The notes: a model not told the origin generated them from the letters alone. DNA of 21,782 nt from Chloroflexota bacterium (GCA_947446155.1 CANFFZ010000027.1:1-21782), one strand, 5' to 3'; shown: positions 6,666-15,449, counted from the first letter of the stretch. Numbers and translations are program-made.

Positions 6666-6686
6666 CTCTGACGCGTGCCCTCAGAG
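6666..6686 (-). terminator. Second hairpin in tandem after nitroreductase gene
   Basis: CTCTGA (6666-6671) and TCAGAG (6681-6686) can pair around a nine-base loop, directly next to the 10-bp hairpin and nearer the nitroreductase stop. The pair could form a tandem 3' structure. Confidence 0.3.
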
Positions 6687-6692
6687 TTATGG

Positions 6693-7280
6693 TCAAATCA
6701 GATTCGAAACGGCCTCGTCCCACCGATTTTGCATGACGACCGTCTCGAGGGGTGGGCGGTGGTTTGGCCCATACCACCGGTCGGGCCATCCGAGGGGCAC
6801 GATGGCCGCCGCCTCCCAGCCCTCCGGAATTCCCAGAATCTCGTGGAACCGGTCGCGCTGCAGCCGGAACAGCGTCGTCATCACCGTCCCGAGGCCCAGC
6901 GAGCGCGCTCGGAGCATCAAATTTTGCACGGCCGGGTAGATCGAGGCCCCCGTGGCGATGTTCGGGCGTCCCTGGACGCCGATGCAACACACGATCAGCA
7001 CTGGCACCTGTGTCCACGGCTGACGTCCGTCGGCTCGGTCTGGAGCGCCCGCGCCGTATACCTGCAAGAAGCATTCCTCGTAGACCTCGGACATGACGGC
7101 CTTCTGCGCCGGGTCGCGGACGACGATGAACCGCCAGGGCTGCGCGTTCTGCGAGGACGGCGCGTGCGTCGCGGCGCGAAGCACCTCGGAGACGATCGCT
7201 TCATCCACCGGCTTCTCGGCGAACGCGCGTACCGCACGCTGGTGCTCGAAGAGCGAGGCCACATCGTTGATCGGCTGCAT
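6693..7280 (-). CDS. Nitroreductase family flavoprotein
   Basis: A 195-residue FMN-dependent oxidoreductase of the nitroreductase fold. The N-terminal motif is 'HQRAVRAFAEKPV' (the R-x-x-R-x-F phosphate-binding pattern), then 'ATHAPSSQNAQPWRFIVV', which binds FMN, and 'ASIYPAVQNLMLRARSLGLGTVMTT', the helix shared by the family. The C-terminal 'VPLGWPD' matches the GYP-type motif. Such enzymes reduce nitro compounds, quinones, enones or halogenated substrates with NAD(P)H; the substrate is not predictable. The start is supported by AGGGAG a few bases upstream. It lies 30 bases after the mutS2 stop on the same strand and is probably the last gene of the selA-mutS2 transcript, followed by two hairpins. 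Confidence 0.92.
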   Translation of the reverse strand: MQPINDVASLFEHQRAVRAFAEKPVDEAIVSEVLRAATHAPSSQNAQPWRFIVVRDPAQKAVMSEVYEECFLQVYGAGAPDRADGRQPWTQVPVLIVCCIGVQGRPNIATGASIYPAVQNLMLRARSLGLGTVMTTLFRLQRDRFHEILGIPEGWEAAAIVPLGWPDRWYGPNHRPPLETVVMQNRWDEAVSNLI

Positions 7281-7310
7281 CCATGTCTCCCTGCTGCGGA
7301 ACCTGCTCGC

Positions 7311-9701
7311 CTACGCGCCTTCGAGGTAGGCGATGGTCACACCCTCGCCGCCCTCGGGCTGTGGTGCGGTCTCGAACTTCGTGACGAGTGGGTGTTTGCC
7401 CAGCGAGTCGCGCAGCACGCGACGCAGGGTACCGGTGCCCTTGCCATGGATGATCCGCACGCGACCGCGTCCGGAGCGCGCGGCGTCGTCCAGGAACTGA
7501 TCCACCAGCGGCAGCGCCTCGTCCACAGTGCGCCCGCGCATGTCGATCTCGACTGGCGTCGGCGGAGCCGCGCTCACGCCCATTCGGCCGAGCACGACTC
7601 GGTGCGCCTCGTCCGGGATCTCTGTCCGCTCGACCTGTTCCATGCGCACGCGGGTCCGGAGCGCACCCAGTTGCACCTCGAACTCCCCGTCGTCGCTCGG
7701 GTCGGTGAGTGCCTCACCGGGCTGTGAGATCCCGCGCAGCCACACGACGGTGCCCGCCTCTACGAAGAGGTCACCGCGCGCCATCGGCTCCGGACGCGTC
7801 TCGGGCAGCGCCTCGACCTCACGCGAGGGGATCGGCTCGACGCGCGCCACCGCACCCCGCACCCGCTCGAGGTCGGCCTTCGCCTGTTCCAGACGGGCGG
7901 ACTCGACCTCGCGACGCGTGCGGTCGACCAGGCGTTCCACCTCGCGCAGTTGCCGGCGAGCGCGCTGTCGGGTCTCTTCGCGCACGTGCGTCAGGTCGTC
8001 CCGCGTCTCCCGGATCTGCCGTTCGAGGTCGGTGCGGAGCGTCTCGGCGATCGCGGCGTCCGATGCGGCACGTTCGGCGCGCTCCTCAGCAGTCGTCAGT
8101 TGTGCGCGCAGGTCGCCGAGCAGTGACTCCATCTCGCGCGTCTCGCTCGACAGCCCCGCGCGCGCCCGCGCGATCACGTCCGCCGGCATCCCGAGGTTGC
8201 TCGCGATGGCGAGGGCGTTCGACTGGCCGGGGAGCCCGATCGTCAGGCGGTAGGTCGGGCGCAACGTCTCAAGGTTGAACTCGACGGACGCGTTGCGGAC
8301 GCGCGGCGTCTGGTGCGCGTACACCTTCAACTCAGAGTGGTGCGTCGTCGCGATCAGCGCAGCCCCCTGCGACACGAGCCGCTCCACGATCGCGATGCCC
8401 AGCACGGCGCCCTCGGTCGGGTCGGTGCCCGCACCCATCTCGTCGAGGAGCACCAGCGAACCCGCCTGCGCGCGTTCGATGATGTCGATGATCGCCGTGA
8501 TGTGGCCGGAGAAGGTCGACAGCGACTGCTCGATCGACTGCTCATCGCCGATGTCCGCGAAGACCGCGGAGTACACGGGGATTTGCGAGCCCGGGCCCGC
8601 TGGCACGGGGAGCCCCGTGAGTGCCATCAGGCACAGCAGCCCGGCCGTCTTCAGCGCCACCGTCTTCCCGCCCGTGTTCGGTCCCGTGATCAGCAGCGCG
8701 TCGAAGTCGCCCCCCACACGGATCGAGGTCGGCACCACCGGCCCGTGCAGCAGCGGATGCCGCGCCTCCACCAGCCGGTACTCGGCGGGCGCATCGACCA
8801 GCCACCGCTGGTTCGGTCCCTGCGTTGCGAGGTGGGTGGCATCGAGGGCGACCGCGAGCCGTCCCTTTGCCTGGGCCACATCGAGGTGTGCGAGCCGTTC
8901 GACCGCGTCGTGCAGATCAGTGGCCTGCTCTCCGGTCGCCGTCGAGAGATCGCGCAGGATGCGCTCGACCTCGTGCCGCTCCTGGACCTGCAGTTCACGC
9001 CACTGATTGCCGAGTTCCACGACGGCCAGCGGCTCGACGTAAACCGTGGCGCCACTCGCCGACGTGTCATGGACGACTCCCCGGACGGCGCCTCGGAAGT
9101 CCGCCTTGACGGGGAGGACGTATCGCCCGTCACGCATCACCACGATGGCATCCTGGAGGGCGTTGCGGATGCCCGAGGCGCCCGCGATCGCCTCCATCCG
9201 TGTCTTCAGACGGTCGTGCGCGGCAATCGCTTCACGCCGGATCTGTGCCAGTTCTGGGCTCGCCGAGTCCCGCACGCCACCGCGGTCGTCGATGGCCTCC
9301 TCGATCAGCGTGCGCAGCGGGCCGAGTTCTCCGATTCCCGCCGCGACTCGTGCGAGGCGAGGGGCGTCCTCCTCCTGTCGCAGCACGACCCGCTGCGCGG
9401 TCATCGCCGCCCGTGCCAGCGAGGCGATATCCAGCAGTTCAGCCGGTGTCAGCACTGCGCCGCGAGCAGCCGCGTCCGCACGGTCACGCACCTCACGTGC
9501 GCCGGCCAGCGGGATCGTTACCCCCAACCGTTCGAGGGCGATCGCCTCCGCCGTCTCTTGCTGCCGAGCGCGCACGACCTCGATCTCGCTCGAGGGGCGC
9601 AGCGCGAGTGCCGCCTCGCGTCCCGCCGAGAACGCGGTCTGGCTCGCCAGCCGTTCGAGGACGGCGGGCAATTCCAGGACGGCGACGGTCCTATCGTCCA
9701 T
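7311..9701 (-). CDS. mutS2: Endonuclease MutS2 / ribosome-rescue factor
   Basis: A 796-residue protein of normal MutS2 length. The MutS core carries Walker A ITGPNTGGKT (about residues 337-346) and Walker B LVLLDEMGAGTDP (about 415-427), followed by ATTHHSELK. A long Glu/Arg-rich coiled coil spans about 510-625, a small beta region follows, and a C-terminal Smr nuclease domain (about 715-796) contains DMRGRTVDEAL and HGKGTG. It lacks the MutS mismatch-recognition domain. MutS2 proteins suppress recombination and, in Bacillus subtilis, bind and split collided ribosomes. The start ATG overlaps the selA stop by 11 bases, so translation is coupled. All catalytic motifs look intact. Confidence 0.97.
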   Translation of the reverse strand: MDDRTVAVLELPAVLERLASQTAFSAGREAALALRPSSEIEVVRARQQETAEAIALERLGVTIPLAGAREVRDRADAAARGAVLTPAELLDIASLARAAMTAQRVVLRQEEDAPRLARVAAGIGELGPLRTLIEEAIDDRGGVRDSASPELAQIRREAIAAHDRLKTRMEAIAGASGIRNALQDAIVVMRDGRYVLPVKADFRGAVRGVVHDTSASGATVYVEPLAVVELGNQWRELQVQERHEVERILRDLSTATGEQATDLHDAVERLAHLDVAQAKGRLAVALDATHLATQGPNQRWLVDAPAEYRLVEARHPLLHGPVVPTSIRVGGDFDALLITGPNTGGKTVALKTAGLLCLMALTGLPVPAGPGSQIPVYSAVFADIGDEQSIEQSLSTFSGHITAIIDIIERAQAGSLVLLDEMGAGTDPTEGAVLGIAIVERLVSQGAALIATTHHSELKVYAHQTPRVRNASVEFNLETLRPTYRLTIGLPGQSNALAIASNLGMPADVIARARAGLSSETREMESLLGDLRAQLTTAEERAERAASDAAIAETLRTDLERQIRETRDDLTHVREETRQRARRQLREVERLVDRTRREVESARLEQAKADLERVRGAVARVEPIPSREVEALPETRPEPMARGDLFVEAGTVVWLRGISQPGEALTDPSDDGEFEVQLGALRTRVRMEQVERTEIPDEAHRVVLGRMGVSAAPPTPVEIDMRGRTVDEALPLVDQFLDDAARSGRGRVRIIHGKGTGTLRRVLRDSLGKHPLVTKFETAPQPEGGEGVTIAYLEGA

Positions 9702-11079
9702 GGTTGACCTCGGTCGCTTCAGCCAGCAGGCGGACGAGGGTCGCCTTGACGTGTGCGTCCTCGGTCGCGTCTACCGTCCGCGGGTCGAGCCAGACGCGGC
9801 CCTCGTGGATGCGCGCGACGATCGGCGGGCTGGCCGCGCGCAGGGCCGCGGCGAACGCCTCCGCCCCCGAAGGCGCGTCGACTGCACACGCGAACGATGG
9901 CAGCGACTCACCGGGCAGCGACCCGCCGCCAACGGTGGACTCGCACGCCTCGACGCTCGCGTGGCCGCTACAGGCGTCAGCCCAGCCGCGCGCGCGGCCC
10001 TCGATGGCGTCCGGGGCGAGCGCGATCATGCGCCACACCGGCACCTCGCGCTCCGCCTCGCCCTTCGCGTAATGGTCGAGGGTCGCCGAGAGTGCGGCGA
10101 TGCTCGCTTTGTCGATCCGCACCGCGCGCGCCAGCGGGTGTCGCCGCATCGCCTCGATGGCTTCGGTCCGCCCAACGGCAATCCCTGCCTGCGGCCCGCC
10201 GAGGAGTTTGTCGCCAGAGAACAGCACGACATCTGCTCCCGCGCGGACGGACTCCTGCACCATCGGCTCAGCGGCCAGCCCGTACGCGCGGGTATCGAGG
10301 AGCGCGCCGCTGCCGAGGTCGTCGAGCAGTAGCAGCCCTCGCTCCCGCGCCAACGAGGCAAGGGCGGTGAGCGGGGCCTGCTCGGTGAATCCGACCACCC
10401 TGAAGTTGGAGGAGTGGACGCGGAGGATCGCGGCCGTGCGCCCCGTGATCGCCTCGGCGTAGTCGCGGGCGTACGTGCGGTTCGTCGTGCCCACCTCGAC
10501 GAGGGTGGCGCCGGACTGGCGCAGGACGTCCGGGATGCGAAAGCCCCCGCCGATCTCGACGAGCTGGCCTCGGCTGATGATCACCTCGCGCTCGCGGCAG
10601 AGCGCGGCCAGCGCCAGCAGGAGGGCGGAGGCGTTGTTGTTCACCGCGATGCCCGCCTCGGCACCGGAAAGGAGACATAACACCCGATCGAGATGCGCGA
10701 ATCGTGTCCCGCGTTCCCCGGCGTCTAGGTCGAACTCTAGGTTGGAGTACCCGGCCGAAACGCGCTCGACGGCGTCGATGGCCGCGAGCGAGAGCGGAGC
10801 GCGCCCCAGATTCGTGTGGATGATCACTCCGGTCGCGTTCACCACGCGCCGCAGGGAGGGCCGCAGCGCCTCGGCGCGGGCCAGGACCGCCTCGATGACC
10901 GTCGGGTGATCGGTGGGGGAGACGGCAACCGAGGCTCGGTAGACCTCCAGCACCTCGCGCGCGATGTTGGCGACGGGCGCATGCCCCCGTTCGACGGCGA
11001 GCGCCGCCACCCGAGGGTCCGCCAGGACACGGTCCACCGAGGGCAGGTCGCGGTAGGGGTTTGGGGCGGTGTCGTTCAC
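9691..11079 (-). CDS. selA: L-seryl-tRNA(Sec) selenium transferase
   Basis: A PLP enzyme that converts Ser-tRNA(Sec) to Sec-tRNA(Sec) with selenophosphate. The N-terminal part has 'YRDLPSVDRVLADP', like the SelA tRNA-binding domain, then 'VVNATGVIIHTNLGRAPL', 'YSNLEFDLDAGERG', 'AVNNNASALLLAL' and the PLP lysine K291 in FSGDKLLGGPQAG. From GTG 11079 the protein has 462 residues, close to the E. coli enzyme. An ATG at 11160 would add 27 residues lacking family features, and a good -10 sequence (11144-11149) lies between the two starts, so I prefer GTG 11079. SelA implies selC, selB and selD elsewhere and at least one selenoprotein. The stop overlaps the mutS2 start. Confidence 0.95.
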   Translation of the reverse strand: MNDTAPNPYRDLPSVDRVLADPRVAALAVERGHAPVANIAREVLEVYRASVAVSPTDHPTVIEAVLARAEALRPSLRRVVNATGVIIHTNLGRAPLSLAAIDAVERVSAGYSNLEFDLDAGERGTRFAHLDRVLCLLSGAEAGIAVNNNASALLLALAALCREREVIISRGQLVEIGGGFRIPDVLRQSGATLVEVGTTNRTYARDYAEAITGRTAAILRVHSSNFRVVGFTEQAPLTALASLARERGLLLLDDLGSGALLDTRAYGLAAEPMVQESVRAGADVVLFSGDKLLGGPQAGIAVGRTEAIEAMRRHPLARAVRIDKASIAALSATLDHYAKGEAEREVPVWRMIALAPDAIEGRARGWADACSGHASVEACESTVGGGSLPGESLPSFACAVDAPSGAEAFAAALRAASPPIVARIHEGRVWLDPRTVDATEDAHVKATLVRLLAEATEVNHGR

Positions 11080-11143
11080 GGTGGATCCGGCTGAGCAGGC
11101 GAGTGGGGGGCGGCCCTCGAAACGCGCCCATCGACCCTGATCG

Positions 11144-11149
11144 ATTGTA
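11144..11149 (-). promoter_or_regulatory. Candidate -10 element (TACAAT) of selA-mutS2 transcript
   Basis: On the minus strand CCTACAATCGATC contains TACAAT, five of six matches to TATAAT, about 65 bases before the GTG at 11079. It resembles the CTACGATCG elements before the HIT gene and the tRNA. A -35 hexamer is not clear. Confidence 0.45.
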
Positions 11150-11210
11150 GGCGGGAGCACCGGAGCGCATCATGGGGGCCCCAGCAGTGCGGGGTGGCGG
11201 ACGTCGCTCG

Positions 11211-11238
11211 TTGACCGTACTGAAGCCGTCCGTAAGAC
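11211..11238 (+). promoter_or_regulatory. Candidate promoter of aminotransferase-serA genes
   Basis: TTGACC (11211-11216) and TAAGAC (11233-11238) are separated by 16 bases, about 70 bases before the GTG start. The -35 is good and the -10 mediocre. It is the only plausible pair in the gap between the divergent selA and aminotransferase genes on this strand. Confidence 0.4.
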
Positions 11239-11309
11239 TCTGGCTGGGCGCTGTTGAGGCGCCCGTCATCGATCTCTGAAGCACCTCGTCTCTCTCAAGG
11301 AGCCCCACC

Positions 11310-12401
11310 GTGGTCAACCTGCGCATCCCCGGCCCCACCGCTGTACCCGAAGAGGTTGCGCAGGCCGGCGCCGCTCCGATGATCAACCACCGCGGCCCGG
11401 AGTTCGCTGCCATGGCGGCGCGGACGACTGAGGGTGTCAAGAAGGTCTACCAGACCAAGAACGATGTGGTGACGCTCTCGGCATCGGGCACCGGCGCGAT
11501 GGAAGCCGCCGTCGTCAACCTGATGGCGCCGGGCGAAGAAGTCCTCGTCGTCACCATCGGCGAGTTCGGCGACCGCTTCGTCAATCTCGTCCAGACCTAC
11601 GGCGGCAAACTGACCACCTTGAAGTTCGACCCCGGCATGGCCGCGGACGTCAACCAGATCGAGGACGCGCTCAAGAAGAACGCGGCCATCAAGACCGTCT
11701 TCATCACGCACAACGAGACCTCGACCGGCGTGACGAACCCGATCCTTCCCGACCTCGCGAAGGTCGTCCACGCCAGCGACCGCCTGCTCGTGGTCGATGC
11801 GATCTCGTCGCTCTCCTCGGTACCGGTGAAGACCGACGAGTGGGACCTGGACGTGGTGCTCTCCGGTTCGCAGAAGGGCTGGATGACCGCCCCCGGCCTC
11901 GCGTTCGTCTCGATGAACGACCGCGCGTGGGCGAAGGCCGCGGCCAACCCGCAGCCGAGGTTCTACTTCGACATCAAGCGTCACCAGGACTCCCTGAAGT
12001 CCGGCCAGACGCCGTGGACGCCCGCCGTCTCCGTCTGGTTCCAGTTGGACAAGTCGCTGGAGTTGATGCTGGCCGAGGGCCTCGACCAGATCTTCGCCCG
12101 TCACCACCGCCTTGCTAGCAAGGTCCGCAACGGCGCGAAGGCGATGGGCCTCAATCTCCTCGCCGCTGAGGGCGTCGAGTCCGACACCGTCACGGCCATC
12201 CGCGTGCCCGAGGGCATGAACGGCGACGACATCATCAAGACCGCGATCACGGAGTACGACACCGTGTTCGCCGGCGGTCAGGGTGCGCTGAAGGGGAAGA
12301 TCATCCGCTTCGGCCACCTCGGCCACATGACCGACGGGGACATCGATGCTGGCCTGGATGCCCTGAAGGGCTCCCTGGCGAAGATGGGCTTCAAGGCCTA
12401 G
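11310..12401 (+). CDS. Class-V aminotransferase, probable phosphoserine aminotransferase
   Basis: A 363-residue PLP enzyme of the serine-pyruvate/alanine-glyoxylate family. It opens with 'LRIPGPTAVPEEV' and 'MINHRGPEF', has the 'SASGTGAMEAAVVNL' cofactor loop, D in 'VVDAISSL' and the Schiff-base lysine K189 in SGSQKGWM; the C-terminal 'IIRFGHLGHM' is typical. Enzymes of this branch include soluble hydrogenase small subunit-like aminotransferases and the methanogen broad-specificity phosphoserine aminotransferase MJ0959. Because serA follows 71 bases downstream on the same strand, I infer that it supplies step two of the phosphorylated serine pathway (3-phosphohydroxypyruvate to phosphoserine). 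Serine-glyoxylate or alanine-glyoxylate exchange is the alternative. The GTG start follows AAGGAG by seven bases. Confidence 0.9.
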   Translation: MVNLRIPGPTAVPEEVAQAGAAPMINHRGPEFAAMAARTTEGVKKVYQTKNDVVTLSASGTGAMEAAVVNLMAPGEEVLVVTIGEFGDRFVNLVQTYGGKLTTLKFDPGMAADVNQIEDALKKNAAIKTVFITHNETSTGVTNPILPDLAKVVHASDRLLVVDAISSLSSVPVKTDEWDLDVVLSGSQKGWMTAPGLAFVSMNDRAWAKAAANPQPRFYFDIKRHQDSLKSGQTPWTPAVSVWFQLDKSLELMLAEGLDQIFARHHRLASKVRNGAKAMGLNLLAAEGVESDTVTAIRVPEGMNGDDIIKTAITEYDTVFAGGQGALKGKIIRFGHLGHMTDGDIDAGLDALKGSLAKMGFKA

Positions 12402-12472
12402 GCAACGCACCGACGACGCCTGCGGGGCGCCGCCCTGCGGACAGGGATACGCAGCAGGGTGGGGCGGTACTC

Positions 12473-14053
12473 GTGGCAAAGATCCTGATCGCGGACTCCA
12501 TCGCCAAAGAGGGGGTCGACCTCCTCTCGCGTGACCACGAGGTCATCGTGAAGACCGGCCTCTCAGAGGACGCCCTCGTCGAGGCCGTCGCCGATGTTCA
12601 GGCGCTCGTCGTCCGGAGCCAGACCACCGTCACCGCGCGGATCATCGCGGCCGCCCAGCGCCTCGAGGTCATCGCCCGCGCCGGCGTCGGCGTCGACAAC
12701 GTCGATGTGGACGCGGCCACCGCCTACGGCGTTGTCGTCGTGAACGCCCCGCTCGCGAATACCATCTCGACGGCGGAGCACGCCTTTGGCCTCATGCTCG
12801 CCGTCGCCCGCAACATCCCGCAGGGGCAGTCCTCACTGAAGGACGGCCGGTGGGAGCGCTCGAAGCTGCAGGGCGTCGAACTGGCCGGGAAGACCCTCGG
12901 CATCGTCGGCCTCGGCCGCATCGGCGCGGAGGTGGCGAGCCGAGCACGCGCCTTCCAGATGAAGGTGATCGCCTTCGACCCGTTCGTCTCCATGGAGCGC
13001 GCTTCGGCACTCGGCATCGAGATGATGTCGCTGGACGAGGTGTTCGAACAGGCGGACTTCGTCACGCTGCACACCACGCTGACGCCGGAGACGCGGGGGA
13101 TGATCTCCGCCGAGCGTCTCGCGAAGGCGCGCAAGGGCATCCGCATTATCAACGCCGCACGCGGCGCCCTCATCGATGAGCAGGCGCTGTACGACGCAGT
13201 CGCCTCCGGCCACGTCGCGGGCGCGGGTATCGATGTGTTCTCGGAGGAGCCGGCGGTCGGCAACATCCTCACGACGCACGACAAGATCGTCGTCACGCCG
13301 CACCTCGCCGCCTCCACCAACGAGGCACAGGACCGTGCGGCTGTCGATGTCGCCGAGCAGGTGCTGGACATCCTGGAGGGCAAGGCGCCGCGCTTCCCCG
13401 TCAACGTCCCGACCGTCGGCGCTGAGTCGATGGCGATCATCGCCCCCTACATCGAGGCCGCGCGGGTCGCTGGCCGCGTCGCGATGCAGCTCGCCGAGGG
13501 TCGCCTCGAAAAGGTGCGCATTGAGTACCGCGGCGAGATCGGCAACCACGACGTCACGCCGCTGAAGGCTGCCGTCGTCGTCGGCCTGCTGGATGAGGCC
13601 ACGGACGAGAAGGTCTCCGCCGTCAACGCGATCTCCGTCGCGGAGCAGCGCGGCCTCCGCATCGAGGAAGAGAAGGGCGCCGCCCAGGAGCCTTACGCCA
13701 GCCTCGTCACCGTCGCCGTCCACACCGACACCGGCGTCGAGCGCGTGAGCGCCACGCACACGGCTGCCGGCACCGCCATCGTCGCGATCAACGACTACAG
13801 CGTGGACGTCCGAGGTGACTCGCAGACGCTCCTCGCCATCGAGAACGTGGACAAGCCGGGTTCGATCGGTCGCGTGGGCACGCTCATGGGGCAGCGAGGC
13901 GTGAACGTCTCCTCGATGTCCGTCTCGCCGTCGCCGGCTCAGCACGGCCGCGCGCTGATGCTCTTGGGCGTCGACCGCTCGCTCGAGGTGGACGAACTCG
14001 CGCAGGTGCGCGCCCTCGAAGGCATCGAGATGGCACGGCAGATCCGTCTCTAG
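12473..14053 (+). CDS. serA: D-3-phosphoglycerate dehydrogenase (long, ACT-containing form)
   Basis: A 526-residue enzyme of the long SerA type, which starts serine synthesis by oxidising 3-phosphoglycerate to 3-phosphohydroxypyruvate with NAD+. The substrate domain opens with KILIADSIAKEGVDLL and the NAD-binding site is GLGRIG (about 146-151). The catalytic residues are R230 in NAARGALID, a Glu near 258-259 in DVFSEEP and H277 in TPHLAAST. An intervening ASB domain (about 315-445) and a C-terminal ACT domain (about 455-526, LLAIENVDKPGSIGRVGTLM) follow. The ACT domain often gives serine feedback control. The GTG start lies behind a G-rich sequence (AGGGTGGGG). It converges with the DUF1015 gene, with 15 bases between stops. 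Confidence 0.97.
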   Translation: MAKILIADSIAKEGVDLLSRDHEVIVKTGLSEDALVEAVADVQALVVRSQTTVTARIIAAAQRLEVIARAGVGVDNVDVDAATAYGVVVVNAPLANTISTAEHAFGLMLAVARNIPQGQSSLKDGRWERSKLQGVELAGKTLGIVGLGRIGAEVASRARAFQMKVIAFDPFVSMERASALGIEMMSLDEVFEQADFVTLHTTLTPETRGMISAERLAKARKGIRIINAARGALIDEQALYDAVASGHVAGAGIDVFSEEPAVGNILTTHDKIVVTPHLAASTNEAQDRAAVDVAEQVLDILEGKAPRFPVNVPTVGAESMAIIAPYIEAARVAGRVAMQLAEGRLEKVRIEYRGEIGNHDVTPLKAAVVVGLLDEATDEKVSAVNAISVAEQRGLRIEEEKGAAQEPYASLVTVAVHTDTGVERVSATHTAAGTAIVAINDYSVDVRGDSQTLLAIENVDKPGSIGRVGTLMGQRGVNVSSMSVSPSPAQHGRALMLLGVDRSLEVDELAQVRALEGIEMARQIRL

Positions 14054-14068
14054 GCCGGTGCCGTCCGA

Positions 14069-15358
14069 CTAGTCGAGCGGGCTGTAGACCATCCCCGTCG
14101 CCAGCTTCGGGTAGAAATACGTCGTCTTCTGCGGCATTACCTCGCCGGCGTCCGCGACGTCCGTGATCTGTTGCGCGCGCGTTGCGTTCACGAGGAAGGC
14201 GAGGCGGCTCGCGCCACCCTCGACGGCCTCGCGTGCCTCGGCCACGCTCTCGGTGAACGCGACACGGTCGCCGCGCGTCATGACGGCACGGTCGATGCCG
14301 AAGATCGGCGTCAGCACTGTCTCAGTCAGGATCAGCGCGTCGAGACGCTTCGAGGGCTGCGAGATCCCTTGCGGCATCGCGTTGTCGATCGCCTCCTGCG
14401 TCCGCGCGGTCAAAAGATGTACCGATTGGCGGCCTTCGAGGCCGAGGACGGCGAAGGTCGTTGGGCCGAAGGCGTTCGCTTGCACGCGTGCCCATGCCTC
14501 CTCGGCGGTACCGACCTGCTCCACGCGGTAGAGCGCGGACAGACGGTCGAGGATTGCGTCAGGCAGCGGGTCGGCCTGCACGAGGCGGTGGATCGGCAGG
14601 ATCACGAGCCCCGGGTCGTCCTGCGGGATCATCCCCATCAGTACGAAGTTCTCCGGCTCGTTCCCGGTCCAGCGCTTCCCCGCCTTCGCCGCACACTCGT
14701 CGCGGTAGTCGAGGGCGGTGTGCGTCCGGTGGTGCCCGTCCGCGATCGTCACGTTTGAGGCTCCGACTGTCGCGGTCAGCGTGGCTACCTCGGCGGCGGC
14801 GGCCACCGCCCACAGTCGGTGGCGGTCGCCGAGGGCGTCCGTCGCCTCGAAGGTGGGTTCGCGCTTCGCGATCTCGCCGAGTAGGTCACGGGCCGTGCGC
14901 TCCGGGTCCAGGAACATGCCGAAGACCGGCGAGATGTTGGTGTGCGTCGCCTTGATCAGCGCCAGTCGGTCAGCGCGCGGTCCGGCGATCGTCGCCTCGT
15001 GCGGCCGCAGGATGCCCTCGTCCGTGCGGTGGAGGCGGCAGCGTGCGAAGAAGGCGCGTCGCGTCACCCACACACCATCGATACGCGCTCGCTGTTCGTA
15101 GGCGTAATAGGCGGGCTTCGCGTCGCGCGTCAGGGCGCCGTCGCGCTGCCACGTCGCGAGTAGCGAGGCCGCGTTGCGGTACTTCGCGTCGCCGTCACCG
15201 GACGGATTTTCGAGGTGTGCGGCGTTGTACGGCGACCGCGCGTGCAGTGTCGCCACTGCCTCGGCACCCACCACGTCGTACGGGGGCGCGATGACGTCGT
15301 CGCCGCGCACCTTGCGATGGTCATAGCGCAGGCCACGGAAGGGTCGGATCTCGGTCAC
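14069..15358 (-). CDS. DUF1015 family protein, possible link to serine metabolism
   Basis: A 429-residue soluble protein matching the DUF1015 (PF06245) pattern along its length: 'IRPFRGLRYDHRKV', 'VIAPPYDVV', 'SPYNAAHLENP', 'ILRPHEATIAGPRADRLALIKATHTNISPVFGMF', and 'ADGHHRTHTALDYRDE'. The ADGHHR motif resembles the core of ParB-like folds, in which free-serine kinases such as SerK and SbnI are found. DUF1015 genes are, to my knowledge, frequently near serA/serC. A role in serine or phosphoserine chemistry is therefore a reasonable inference but not demonstrated by this sequence. It starts with GTG behind a strong GGAGGTG ribosome binding site six bases upstream. It faces serA tail to tail and so is not in the same operon. 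Confidence 0.9.
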   Translation of the reverse strand: MTEIRPFRGLRYDHRKVRGDDVIAPPYDVVGAEAVATLHARSPYNAAHLENPSGDGDAKYRNAASLLATWQRDGALTRDAKPAYYAYEQRARIDGVWVTRRAFFARCRLHRTDEGILRPHEATIAGPRADRLALIKATHTNISPVFGMFLDPERTARDLLGEIAKREPTFEATDALGDRHRLWAVAAAAEVATLTATVGASNVTIADGHHRTHTALDYRDECAAKAGKRWTGNEPENFVLMGMIPQDDPGLVILPIHRLVQADPLPDAILDRLSALYRVEQVGTAEEAWARVQANAFGPTTFAVLGLEGRQSVHLLTARTQEAIDNAMPQGISQPSKRLDALILTETVLTPIFGIDRAVMTRGDRVAFTESVAEAREAVEGGASRLAFLVNATRAQQITDVADAGEVMPQKTTYFYPKLATGMVYSPLD

Positions 15359-15449
15359 GGCGGCACCTCCGAGGCGGGAGTGGCAGCGGGGCGGTCAGGG
15401 CAGGGCCGTATCGTCCTCGACACCGGTCGCACGCGCCAGAGTCGGACGA

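Noticed and set aside
8313..10332. Long plus-strand open frames opposite mutS2 and selA
   Set aside because: They are antisense to strongly conserved genes, have Arg/His/Pro-rich low-quality sequence and arise from high-GC codon bias.
10816..11094. Small plus-strand frame opposite the selA start
   Set aside because: It is antisense to the conserved SelA N-terminus, and has no ribosome binding site and no recognisable domain.
11295..13945. Long minus-strand open frames opposite the aminotransferase and serA
   Set aside because: The sense strand carries intact conserved enzymes; the antisense products resemble no family and are rich in Gly, Arg, Val and Asp.
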